Below, in pieces: positions 22,041 to 34,500 of a DNA stretch of 64,000 bases (positions are counted from its first letter, which is position 1; every line of letters begins with the position of its first letter). The notes below the pieces were generated by a model. It saw only the letters and a program-made list of their open reading frames with translations, ran no database searches and had not been told where the DNA came from. Origin of the DNA: Lasioglossum baleicum (taxonomy: Eukaryota; Arthropoda; Insecta; Hymenoptera; Halictidae). The stretch covers positions 6,820,001 through 6,884,000 of the forward strand of contig NC_134932.1 in assembly GCF_051020765.1 (NCBI RefSeq), written 5' to 3'. The translations under genes were made by a program, and so were the position numbers.

Positions 22041-24609
22041 CAGTGCGGCGGCGAGCTATTGCGAGACGGTTCAGAGATACCATAGCAGTTTACGCGGATG
22101 AACGTCCGAAATATTTGGTATCGAATACAATGAAATGTACGATTTCTTCGAGCAGGATCGAATCTTTCCGACGATTGTCCGATCGATCGTTGTCGACGAA
22201 ACGAGGCGAGATGAGGCAAGTTCGAGCGATACGGAGACAGGGTTACGCGCGACGGATCAAATGTCGCGAGCAAGGTTGCGGACGGAAAAGCTGTCGACTC
22301 GAAAGGGACGGATACTAGCCAAAGGCTATTGAAAAATCGACCCCGAACGCGGGAAGGGATGATGCTGCGGTACCAAGATGAGAGGGCCGTTTCCGTGTTC
22401 GGTTATTTCTTCCGAGTATCTGTTCCTGTAATCGTAGTCTATTCGAGGTACACATATATTAGTATTAGACCGGAAAGAAAGTTCTTACGGTTTTGCATTT
22501 GCATTTAACAGTTAAAAACCTCAAGAACTTTCTTCCCAACCCAATATATCGCTCGGCTACACCGAGTATCGAAAGAAAACTAGATTTTTTTCACATAGTT
22601 GCCGAGCCGTGACGAGGCTAACGAAGGTTAACTCGCCTCTAAATTGATGGCGCGTGTCTAAATTGGTCACGCAAAGGTACGTAGCGGTCGAGCGCGCGCA
22701 CGCGAGCACATACAACTGTAAGCGTGCATCGTCCTCCACCCTTCGAAGTAGCCCATAAGAGATGAAATACACGAAACTACACTTGCTTCCCGTTTTTCGA
22801 CACTGTTCGTTACCTGACAAGCCTGAAACCGAAACGATGTCTGAGAATCGTGAAATTTCTCGTTACCTTTCCACGTTCGAAAATGAAATCGATCCAACGG
22901 TTCTTCGGCGAACGGTCGTGATCGCTCTCGGTGACTCTTCCTCGCCGGTGCTGCTTGGCTCTGATGCAATGTGACGCGACGCGATGGGACGCGATGCACC
23001 GTGCGAACAACGTGCAGAGCACCGTGAGGTGCGAGGCGCGAGTGAGATGCACCCACCGTGTTTTGCTGTATCGTCCGAGAGGCAAGAACCGATCAACGTA
23101 GGCGGCGAAAGTCAATTGTTTCGGATTAAATAGGAGTCGCCGAGGTCGGGAGGCTCCCAACGGTCCAAAGGATCAACCGTGTCACGCACGTTTCTTAGCT
23201 ATCGATGACAACACCCCACCGCCGTTATTTGAGTCCAGCGGAGAAGAAAGCAGCGCGATCGCACACTCTGGCATAGCGATGCTGAATCTCGTATCCATCT
23301 TTCGCGTTTGAAAAGTTTCCGATGAAACGAACGTTCAGCGAGGAGAGCAAAGCTGGTTGTCCACCGTGGTCTCGGTCTCGGTCTCGGTCGCAACTCGAAT
23401 GCAGCTCGCTTCAATTCCCGCGCCCGCCACAAACCGAGAATACCATTGGCCGGTGTAGAAGCGACTCGTTTGCAACTCGGGCTCGACTTACGTCACTCGA
23501 AGATACTCGAATCCAGCCGCGCTTTGACGAGCTCGCCTTTTTTCTTTGCCGTTATCGTCGTTCCCACGATTTATCGCGGTCGAAGTGCTAATATCGCGAA
23601 TACTATTTCTCCGCCAACGACCCAACGACACCGGTGTATCGCGAATTCTCTCTCTTTGCCGGTTCCACTCCCGTTCGAATGATCCGGTGGACGATCGCGG
23701 GCGGTCAGGACGTTGGAACGTAGTCGGTATGGTCGGTGCCGTCGAGACGGACACGGTCGCGGACGCTCATCGGCGAACCGATAATAATTCGTCGGTCGAA
23801 CTACACGCGACGGCCGCGATCTCCGTTGCAAAACTGAAAGCACCGCGGTCGCGGTCGAAACACACGGGACAAACTACATCATCGTCTCACCGCGCCGTAC
23901 CGCTTCTTGCCGCCTCGCCTCACCTCGCTTTGCCTAGCCTCCCCTCCGATCGCGCATCGTGTTATCCAAGTGATTCCGCCGCAACCACGCAACCACGGAA
24001 CCACGTGTTTTGCCCGTACGTCGTCGCCGATCGCGAGACTCCTGGTCGCCATCGGAACCCCCACTCGAAACGTCCCGCTCCGTATTCTTTCGTCATACTT
24101 CCCGGGAGATCGCGCGTCTATCTCTACGAGCTATACTTCTCTCCCGGGGCGATAAACGCACCTCGTTCTCGCGAATAGGAAGGATCGAAGGAATCGGAAG
24201 AGAATCTGCGACGCGAAACGAACCGAATCAATGCGGGTACCACCGTGACTTCTCGTCCGGTGATCGATCGAAATCGGCATCGCCATGTGCGCGCGGTGCG
24301 CTCGTCGACGCACTCGCGCAACGGGAGCTAGTCCCGCGGAGGTGCAGCCGCGCGAAAATACGTTGCCGAAAATAGCGTCGCGGGCTTCGTCTAAATTTAT
24401 TCGACCGGTAGCGAGTGATCGCGTGCCGGCGATGTTCCGCGAATTCATCGTCCAAGATCGACCCGGGGTTCCATAGTCGTGTTCGCAGATCGGAGCGACG
24501 TCGATCGTGTTTCCGCGATATACTCTAGCACGCTCGCCCGCGGCAACAACTTCGAGGCATCCGAGAACACGTTCGCGCTCGTGGCCGCGTTCACGGTCGG
24601 CGCGCGACG
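22041..24609. other. GC-rich region between the GRB 5' end and the SMYD4 start
   Basis: CpG-rich DNA between two divergently oriented genes, so it probably holds the 5' UTR exons and promoters of both. Several open frames exist, but none has domain similarity or consistent splice sites. An 80-bp MITE lies at 22465-22544. Confidence 0.4.
22465..22544. mobile_element. Short mariner-like MITE (80 bp)
   Basis: Inverted ends share the block gaaagaaagttctt. The right end is the complement of TTGGGTTGGGAAGAAAG. TA flanks both sides. It belongs with the larger copy at 55411-55634, which has the same TTGGGTTGGAA ends. Confidence 0.6.
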
Positions 24610-27600
24610 ATGGAGACCTCCGAACAGTTTTACAGGAATCTGTGCTCGATGGAGACAGTACGATCAGGGAAGAAAGGATTTTTCTGTGACTTTAGCGAAC
24701 GCGTGGCTGACGTCGCTGGCGAGGCCTGGATCTCGAAGGTGTTCGGCCGGCTCCGGGACGACGAGGCTCGAGCGCGAGCCATCTTCACGGACGAGAAAAT
24801 AAAAGACACCGTGACCGACACGCTGAGCAGAACGAAGATTCTGTACAGAGCGAAGGACGGGGACGCTTCCAGGGCGAGGAGACTCGAGGCGTACGAAACC
24901 GCGGCCAAGGGGGAATGGGAGAAAGCTCTGTTGCTCTTCAGCCAAGCCGTTCTCCGCGCACCACCTCCAGGTCTCGATTCTCGTCGATCTCGTTTTTTTA
25001 TTATCGTTTTACCATCTTGTCAAATTTTCCGATTGCCAATGTCAGAACTCCGAACCGTTCACTGGAACGTCGCGTCGCGGTTTCGATGGTTTCAGGGAAA
25101 TGCGAAGCGGTGGACAGGGGCTTGACGCTGCCGTTGGCGTTGCTCGGGAGAGCGGAAGTGTTTGCCGCGTTGAACGAGTACGCGCTCGCCCTCGAAGACT
25201 TGAGGTTGGCCGAAGAAGAGGAGGTCAAGCTTTCGGAATGTTTCCGGTGAGTCGATAGTCATTGAGAAATGACAAAACGTGTTCCCGTTTTAGTCCGGAA
25301 ACCCGTTTCAGAGGAGAACTGTCGAGGAGAAGAGCCAAGTGCGAGGAGCGTATACGGTCCAACGAAAGGAGAGCGATCTGCCCGCGGCAGTGTGAAGGGG
25401 CAGGGTCGACGAAAATCGCACATGACGAAAAGTGCGACGCTGGATTATCATTGCTGAGATTGAGCGGCGGCTCGCATCCTCGGCTTCCGGCTGTCTCGGC
25501 TCTGCTGGACGTGCGAGAAACGCCGCACGCAGGCAAACAGGCGATCGCGGTCGAGGAAATCGGCCCCGGGGACACGTTGGTGGTCGAGCCACCCCTCGCG
25601 GCTTGTCTGCTGCCAGAATTTTTCGGTACTCGTTGCCATCACTGTTTCTCCGGGTGAGTGTCCGAATCCTGTCACGAACCCAACCGCGCCAGTGCTCCCA
25701 AGCAAACGCTTTTCAGAGAAACCTCTTTGACCTTTCAGACTCAGAGGCCCGGTAGGATGTCCGGATTGCAGCAGCGTCGCGTTTTGCGGCAGAATGTGCC
25801 GGGACCAGGCAACGGCGAGCTATCACAAGTACGAGTGTCCAATTCTGGCGCTGCTCATAGGTAAACTTGTAGTAGAGTGATCATCTTTTCTTCGATCTCG
25901 TTTCGCCGAGAACGTTCCGGGATTTTTCATTTGTCGTCAGGCTCGGGAATGAGCGCTCTCAGCATGCTGGCGCTGCGAATGATCACGCAGGCCGGGCCCA
26001 TCGAGTGCGAAAACATTTGGCGAGCGTTGCGCGCTCGCGACGCTGATGGGGTGGACGAGGATGCATCGGCGAAGCAGTGGTTCGATGGTTACGTGGAGAC
26101 GCAGAAAACGGAAACGGAATCGAATTCGTGTGCGAAGCTAAGCAAATCCGCGAAACGGCGGAACAGAAGGAAGATGCTGCGCGATTCGAAATATCAAAAG
26201 GAGAAAGCGAACACGGAAACCGAGGAGGCAGATAATGACCGGCAACGATGCGTCGATCTCCGAGCTTATGAGCTGGTGATGCACGAGAGCAAGAGAACGG
26301 CCAGAGACTTTTTCGAGAGATCGTTGATGGCAGCGTTTCTTCTGAAATGTCTGCAGACGGCCGGCTTCTTTGGAATCTCCTCCGAGCCAGACCGCGAAAC
26401 GGGTATGAAGTATTAACCCTTTGCACTCGAATGGCGAGTCTGAGGCGCCACTAGAAATTGCCATACCATTATTCAAAACAGTTTTAACATTATTAAATTT
26501 GTCTGTATTCTATAAATTGTATAAAAGCTCAACTGTGATATAAGAAAACATGTTCAATTTAATGTGAACAATGTAAAAAAGATTACATAGAACAAAATTG
26601 ATCTGGGTTGAAACAAATATCATGATATTAGAATTCAAATTGCTTCGAGTGCAAAGGGTTAATGATGACTTGTCCTTGGTTGATTTGAGAACGTACCGAA
26701 ATATCCGAATTTCAGAACGCAATCGATCGACGGTACCAACGGGGCCCGAGATCGCGGTGGCTGCTCTGCTGCTGAAGCATCTTCAGCTGTTGCAGTTCAA
26801 TGCTCACGAGGTGTTCGAAACTCGACCAGGCAAGGAGCATCAATTTCGCGGCAGCAAGCCCGTTTACATCGGAGTGGCGATTTATCCAACCGTGGCCCGA
26901 TTCAATCACGACTGTTATCCCGCGGTGACCAGGTGAGAAGACGAGCGAGCGAACGCGAAACCACGTATATAGCCACGTACATACCACGTGTATAGTTACG
27001 TGTTCGTTTGCGCAGATACTTTGCCGGCAGGAGCATCGTGATTCGAGCGACTCGCAGTTTGCGAGTCGGAGACACGGTCGCCGAGAATTACGGGCCGATC
27101 TTCACCAAGAGAAGCCTGGAGCAACGGCGGAGAACTTTGGCCGGAAGATACTGGTTCGCGTGCGAGTGCACGGCTTGTCGCGAAAATTGGCCGGGCTTCG
27201 AAACCTTGACGAACGACAACGCGAGGCTTAGGTAAGCTGACGTTATCGCGTCTCGAGACAACCAACGAATCGAGCGTGTTCCCGACGGTCCGAACCCCGT
27301 TGCATTCGATTTTGGTTGGTCTTCGAAGATGGGAGGGTGGCTAGGCGCGTCGCATCGCGTCGCTGCGCGGTTACGAACAATCGTGGAACGCTAAACGCGA
27401 TAACCGCGGGCTACGAGGGGTTATCGATGACTTTTTAAAAATCGACCGACTCGTGATTGCGTCGGCGGCGGCAAGAACGCGCGCAACTCCGTCCACGGTT
27501 TTCCACGAAATTCTGCGTAGACCGTGCAGATGTTACAGAGACGTACGGCAAGACGCTGTCGAAGCTAGCTTGGGCACAGTTTGACCGGCCGCGTTTCCTG

Positions 27601-27904
27601 TCGTAGATGCCCGACGGAAGGATGCGAGAAGCTTCATCGACAACCTCGAGGACCGGGCAACCCGATCGATTGCTCGGCCTGTCGACGGAAGGTCGATCTG
27701 CGGGAACCGCTCGCGGCTCTGCGACAGTGCGAGCTTGGCTACGAGCAAGGATTCGCAGCGATGGAGGAAGAGCAACCCGACAAGGCGTTGGACGCGTTCC
27801 TCGCAGCAGCGAGAACGTTTCATCGAATCGCGGTACCGCCTCACAGGGACACGCACTTGGCCGAAATCGCGGCGAGCGCGTGCATGAGGCACGCTCGAAT
27901 CTAG
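24610..27904 (+). CDS. SMYD4: SET and MYND domain-containing protein 4
   Basis: Predicted lysine methyltransferase with TPR-like helices. Exons: 24610-24970, 25096-25246, 25294-25653, 25739-25860, 25941-26402, 26716-26932, 27016-27231 and 27607-27904, giving 728 residues; all phases agree. The N-terminal half is TPR-like (LLGRAEVFAALNEYALAL). The first part of the SET domain (IAVEEIGPGDTLVVEPP) is followed by a MYND zinc finger from about residue 285 (CHHC, CPDC, FCGRMC, H, C). The SET core has the signature RFNHDC (about 547-552) and ENYGP (581-585), then the post-SET cysteines CECTAC (607-612). Human SMYD4 has the same order and a similar length. The first donor (CCAG|GTCTCG) is weak. The start is the first ATG and is followed directly by the conserved frame. 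Intron 5 carries a piggyBac-like MITE. Confidence 0.92.
26417..26658. mobile_element. piggyBac-like MITE (242 bp) in SMYD4 intron 5
   Basis: The ends are CCCTTTGCACTCGAA and its inverse TTCGAGTGCAAAGGG, each bordered by TTAA (26413-26416 and 26659-26662). TTAA target duplication and CCC-type termini define piggyBac elements. The interior is AT-rich with no transposase. The element lies wholly inside the intron and leaves the splice sites intact. Confidence 0.85.
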
Positions 27905-30900
27905 CATACATAGAATGTAGAATGTGTGAAATGTACTATACCTCTTTTAGCCTACGATCCTCTTGTTTCTATCACGAACGCGTCACTGGGCACGGCCGAT
28001 CTCACTTTTCTCCAAACCGACCGATGCGTTTGTCGAAAATCGGTCGACAGCATCTCGATCGTTCGCGCGAGGGATATATGTACGTGTAGATGCTCTCTCG
28101 CATATTACTCTCGCCGTTTCGAACACGTCGAATTCGATCCACCGGCCGATTACACCGACTACACTGACGCAAACGTTCGCGCGATCGTCGCAATCTTTCT
28201 GGAAAGCGTTTCCGAAGAAAGCCGCCGGAACCAAGAGTGAGACGACGCACACTCCATCGCGATGCAAGACGCGTTGTTCCGCGCGAAATGCAGATAATGC
28301 GGAAAACGCGAAAAAAAAACTTCCTAGGCAACGAACGCCACAGCGGTGTTACACAATTCCATCGCCTTGTCGGAATCCTTTGTAAGCTTCGACGAATCCT
28401 CCAGCACGGCGATTCGAACGCAAGGGACCGCACGAGGAACGAGAGGAAACGGCAGTTCGAGGAAACTGAAACGCAGTCGATCTTCGGTTCTTCGATTTTG
28501 CGATTTTTTTGGCATTTATTTTTTATAATGCACATGTTTCGTGAAAAAATTAAATTCCATATATGAAATTAGCTTTTCGAAGTTTCGCATTTTGGTACAA
28601 AATTCACTGGGTTGGAAGGATCGGGAGGTTGGACGTCTCGGAGAAAGGATAATGGAGACGGGACTAGGGTAAAGGGAGCAGGGAGCAGGGAGAAGGGAAC
28701 AACGGGAAAGAGAAGGGCGAGAATAGGGGTGAGGGCTATTTACCGAACGATGGCACGAACGCGTGTACACGCCACACTGCGTCCGAGACGCGTTCGTTAT
28801 GCGGCCGCCAAGCCATCTCTTTCAAAGAGACGAGCGCTTTCTCGATCGTTTTCGAGGATTCGGTCGCGTTCGTTATCCGGTTCGGCTCGATTCGATTCGC
28901 AACGAGGCGCGGATCTGATCCAATTACGACGTTATCGCGAAGACGTGATTTTGAATTAATTGACTGCCGCGGAAAACGGGGCGCGGCTTCGCGTCGCGAT
29001 GTCGTTTCGCGACTGATTTCCGTAGAAGCGTGACACGCGTGATTGCGCAGAGATTCGCCGAAACGAACGAACGTGCGAACCTTCCGACAAAGGCATTCTC
29101 CGGAAATCGTTCGCGGCTAACAAACAACGCGACGCGACGCAAACGCACTCGCTTCTTTAACCTCGGGGAACCCGATCTCGATCGGTTGCGACGATCGACC
29201 GTAATCGGTTCCCTCGCCCGCGCTGCGACCAATCCGAAAGAAACAACGTGCAACGATTGATGACCGAAACCAACGAGATCGAGACGTTTTGTCGGACCGC
29301 CAACGGTCGAGCGAACCGGACGAGCGGATCGCGACCGCCTCGAATACCGCGCGTGTTACATGTATTTCTCTCGGGCGTACCTTGATTCGCCCGATTCTTC
29401 TCGATCATGCAATTTCTTTGCTTGTTGTTGTTCCTTATTTTCTTATTCTTTTTTTTTGTCTCATTTTGTGATTTCTTTTTTTTACTTCGATATTCACTTT
29501 CAACACATGCATTGTTCTTTTTTCGCATTCAATTACAATGTTTGCGTTCTAAGCGTTACTTTCTTTCTCGGCTCTTTTCTTTCATTCTTTCCCTCGTCGC
29601 CTAACTTCGCTTTCAATCTACTTTGTACTTCGTGGGAGTGGCAGCGCGATCGCGACAACTGAATAATTCGATGCATACTTGAACCTGTGTTTTACGAAAC
29701 TTTTGTCCATCTATTATTCTATGTATTACCGAATAACCGATCGATCGCAAAGAAACGCGATCGTGCCTAGTTTTCTCCCACTCGGCACTGCACTCGCGCG
29801 CACACACTCTCCTCGCAGCGTTCGCTTCTCTTTCCTCCTGTATCCCCAAAAACTTGTTGCCGGAAAATTATACCGCTGCGCCGGGGACACGAATAGAGCG
29901 AGAGAACGGATGCCGTTGCTGACAACTGCATAGAAAACGATCAGGGAACGAACGGGATATTACAACTAACGACGAAAACGACAAATGGAAACAAACAAAC
30001 TGATATATCCAACGATCGTGGAAACAAAACACAAAACTAATTTACAATAACGAACTGCGGTAGTTTCGAAACGTTCTTGAAAGAAAATTGTATACTTTAT
30101 TTTCCGACGATAGGACTACAAACTAAAATTTAAAAAAGTAGCTTCGTTTTCATGCAAAATCATATAAATCTCTCTCTCCCTCTCTCTCTCGCACACATTC
30201 GCTCCCTTTCGCTCTTCCTCTCACTCATTCAGTTTGGTTCTCTTTTTTGTTTGTGTACTCGTTTCGCTCTCTCACTCGATCGACGAATCACGGGATTCGC
30301 GTCGTAGATCGAGTCGTAGCAAAATGACTACGACTTCCTAATATATCGTACGCAATCGTCGCGCGCGAGTTCTCCGAATAATCGCGCATTCGTAAAAGAA
30401 CAGCGACGATCCGGAAACCGCGGACAGATCGACCCTCGGGCCCGCCAGGGGCACACCGGCCGAGTATACCGTCGCTGAAACGATCGGACGAGACACGCTT
30501 GTCTCGTACACGCTTGTCTCGTACACGCTTTCGCATCGCCGCGATCGAAACAGTCGAACGAGCGAGGATCGAGGAAGATGAAAACGACGCATCGGACGAC
30601 CTCCGTTCGTCGAAACGCAACGAAACCAATCGAATCGAGCGTTCCGAGAAACGGAACAATTTCGAGAAAATTTGCGCGCGCGCGCGCACACACAATGTTG
30701 CACGTTCACCTTGAGACCGGATACGTCGAAACAACCCAACGTATATGTGTATGTATACATATACATATATAGTGTTAAACTCAAAGACGTCTACGTAAAA
30801 CGATCGAATGCGTTTCGTTGAAGAAAAATGAAAACATATGAAACAATGAATACGCAAAAACAAGAACAAAAATAGCAGTTTCGTCCATACGAGTTGGTAT

Positions 30901-31576
30901 CGTGCCCCCCCCCCCCCCATCACCGTGCATTTTCCTTTTATTCGCGATTTCGTTTTTTCCCCTTCGATCAAAATTTCCCTATCGTGTACACCGAATTGGT
31001 CGCAGTCGCGATTTTTGTCCGTCGCGTTACGTCTGTCGTTGGTCATCGGTCGTACGTCGTCCGTTGTCAAATTTCGGCGCATCCGTGGCTGCCTCCGTTT
31101 TTCTTTTTCGTCCGTTTTCTCAACAGAGGCGAGACTACACGGCTGCACCCTCCCGCGAAACATTCGGCACGATAGCATCGTTGAATGTGCGCGAGTTTCG
31201 TCGCGCATCGTCCTCGACGCGATTGCTGGCCTCGTGGTCGCTGTCCGTCATCCCGTCACCTTCTTCTCTTTCTCCGCGGTAAGATTCTCCGACAAAAGTA
31301 TAACGTAGTTCTCTCAGAGGCATCGCGGTTCCAAGGTGATCCCCGCGATCGAGAGCGCGAGGTGTCTTTTTCTCAGGAGAGTGTGGTGTGCTGTTGATTC
31401 GTTGGTTTCTTTGCCTTTCTTCTTTTTTTTTTTTTAGATTTTTTGTTCGATTCTTTTGTTACGTTGTTGTTGTTGCCGTTGTTGCTGTTGCTGCTGCTGC
31501 TGTTTCGGTGTATAACGGGTGTTGGTGTTACTTGTTAAAAGGAGTGGTTATGTCGTGGTGGTACCATTGCTGTTGA
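27905..31576. other. Convergent 3' ends of SMYD4 and yps
   Basis: SMYD4 (plus) and yps (minus) end towards each other here. No coding exon is supported. On the minus strand, AATAAA occurs at 30101-30096 and 28520-28515, which would give yps a 3' UTR of about 1.5 or 3 kb. Within it are a 15-bp-class C homopolymer near 30904-30919 and a GTT/CTG-rich run near 31465-31505. Confidence 0.5.
30096..30101 (-). terminator. Candidate polyadenylation signal (AATAAA) of yps
   Basis: Reads AATAAA on the minus strand about 1.5 kb after the yps stop codon. A second candidate is at 28520-28515. Confidence 0.4.
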
Positions 31577-34500
31577 TTAAGCGGTGCTTTCGGTAGTGGT
31601 GTTCTGAACCGGCTGGCTTTCCTGTAAAACGCGACGCACCAATCAGAAGGGGTTCGATCGAATCGACTATCGCGAAAGATACTCGTTCGTACGAGGGTCA
31701 CGGGCAAAAGAGTAGCCGCGTCTTTTTTTTCTAGGTTATTGGCTAGGCCAACGATTACGCGCGTTATATCGGGCGAAATGAAACGAGTTACGGGGGATAT
31801 ACAGAGTGTACGTGAATTGATCGGAAAGTGGAAAAATGGAAGAGTGGAAGAGCGAAAAGTAAACGAAGAGCATGCCGCGAGATGAAGGGAGCGATCGTGT
31901 CAGAGGAAGACAGTAGAGAACGGTATGAATCGGGGGAGGAGGTGGGAGAAGAAAGAAAAATAAAGCCACGTTACCTGTGGAGCAGGGGCAGCGGCAGGTG
32001 CATCCTTATCTATAGGTGCATCCGACTTCTGCTCCGACTGAAAATAGCACAAAAAGAGACGTGCAATAGTGTGTGTGCCAAGCGCTACGCCAATTTACGA
32101 TGAGCATTCGTCGGCGGATCGCCGACGTCGGTCGATCCGCCAACAAACAAACGAATGAATAAATGAACAAACGGCTGTTTATCGGGTGTGTTTCGTGTTC
32201 AAGAGAAAGCTAAGGACGATACGAGAACGTTATAGGAACGACGTCCGACAGCGATCGTAGGCATCTAGCGACTCGATCCAAACGTATCGTTGCTCTTCGC
32301 AATTCGCGCGAGAATCGATTCCGAGAAAGGAGGAAAACGACCGCCGTCGATGGTTGCTACCTGGACAAACGGACGACAGGCTTCGGGACGCGGATAGATA
32401 GGACTCGTGACAGGGTTGGGTTTGTTGGCGGTGGTGTGTCGTTGACGAACTCTGTTGATCGTTTGCTGGCTACTAGTTGGCCTCGGCTGCCTGACAACTC
32501 TTCGCTTGTACCGCGGTCGAAGCGGTCTCTGGAGACCGTCGGCCGGTGTCGAGCCACCACCTTCTTCGTCATCGTCAGATACCTGGGTCGAAACGTTTCA
32601 TGGTGGGAGAGGGAGGACCAGAAAGGAAGAACCGCGAGGACGGGAGAAGAAAAGCAGAAACCGTGCGATAGAACCGAAAGAAACCGAAGTAACCGAGGAA
32701 ACGGAGAACGAAAATGGAATCGGAAACGGAACCGGCATAGCGGAAGTATAGGACTGGGTAAAGCGAGAGAGAAAAAAAGTTAAAGTGTGGACAGAGAAAA
32801 AGAGAAAGAGAAAAAGAGAAAAAAAGAGAGAGAATGAGAGCATCGAGAAAACTATACAGACTTTTGTTTGCCCATCCTGGCTGCGAGGACGACGAGGAGG
32901 ACCACCGCCTCTTCCTCCGCGGAAATTACGGCGGTAGTAGCGGCGAGAAGCTCCACCTCGGCCGCGAGCACCGCCTCCGCGGGGCACACCCTCGCCACCG
33001 GTTCCCTCGCCTTCCTGTTCCTCGGCTTCTCCGGAGTTATCGGTTTGCTGTTGCCCCGATGGTCTGGATCGCCTCGGTGGTCCGCGGTAGTAGCATTCGT
33101 AATGCCCTCGGACTCTGTAACGCCGCACTATTTGTCCACCACTCTCGCCTACGTTGGCTTCGTCCGCGGATTTGCCTTCGCCTGAAATACGTCGAGAACG
33201 TGCGTTAACATATCGATCGGAAAACATCTCGGATCAAGAAAATGTGAATGTTAAATTCGAATTGCTCGCACGAACCGGCTTCGTAGCCCTCCTGGCCCTC
33301 GCGTGGTCTGCGTTGAGTTCGGGTGTTGCCACGTTTTGGACCGATGTACCAGTGAACTCCGCGGAATCCACGTCGCTTGTCGGCAGCGTAAGGCGAACCC
33401 TTTACCGCTTCCCCGGAAGGACCGGTAACGTTGGCCGCTTCGTGACCCTTCTCGCCAATCACCACGTCGAATTCGACTACTTCTCCGTCGCCGACACTAC
33501 GGACGATCTTCCTTGGGTTGTTCTTTACGATAGCCGACTGCAAACAACACAGAGGTTAGTCTCTCGGATACATCTTTTGGGTCCAGGAACACGGACCCAC
33601 ATTTCCAAAGAAAAGTCTACTTACTTGATGGACGAACACATCCTCCTTGGTGTCGTTCCTGAAACAATTCGGAAAATCGATTAGGCACGATCATTCTTCG
33701 AGCAGTTCGCGAAGAGGAAACGGTCGACGACCGGTGATCGCGAAACTCCATTCGCCACTCCGTCAATCCGTAGCCTGTAATCCGCAATCCGCCGCCCACC
33801 ACCCGACGAGCCGGCTGCCGGCCGGTCGCGCGTTTCGTCGCATCGCGCAATCTCACGTTCACAAGCGCCAGCCTGTTTCTCGGCCGGCGGGAACGCGAAG
33901 AGATATTCTGTGCGTCTCGGAACATGGATCGTTCGAACAAGGTCTCGAGACGATCCAATGGGTATCCGGATGCGATATTTTGCTCTGCCACTCGCTGAAA
34001 GATTCCGTTCGATCCGCAAAAGCTACGCGTTCGACGGTGCGAATAAGCGGTGGCGTTCAAAATCTTAGCTTCTGCTACGAGAACCGGACCCGGACCGAAT
34101 AAGACTCGCTCGCGGTAGGAGTAATCTCTACGCGTAACCTCCAAAGACTCGACACCGCTTCATGGTTCGCCTCGCCTCGCTGACTTTCGTCGTGTTCTGC
34201 CTGTTCGAGAGCACGGTAGGATTTCTAGATTGTACAGTCTTTTTAAACGTTGCGTTGATCGCGTTATACGGGGCTTACCGTCGACGATGTTTGCGAGGCG
34301 GACGAGGCTGTCGAGTCAGGAAACGAAAGCTTGGCGAACAGCCAGACTTTAGCATAGATCGAGAAGCGTCTAGAAATAGCGGAGAATCGAGATTCAAGGT
34401 ACGAGGAACCGGTGGAGTCTCCTGTTAATCGTTGCTGCGCGTGGACCAAACGTGTAGACGAACAAACCCGGACGGTCTGCCTTTAACAACAGGAAGTCGA

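Noticed and set aside
30288..31208. 306-codon minus-strand open frame overlapping the yps 3' UTR
   Set aside because: It lies after the yps stop, contains homopolymer-driven residues and shows no homology. It is better explained as 3' UTR.
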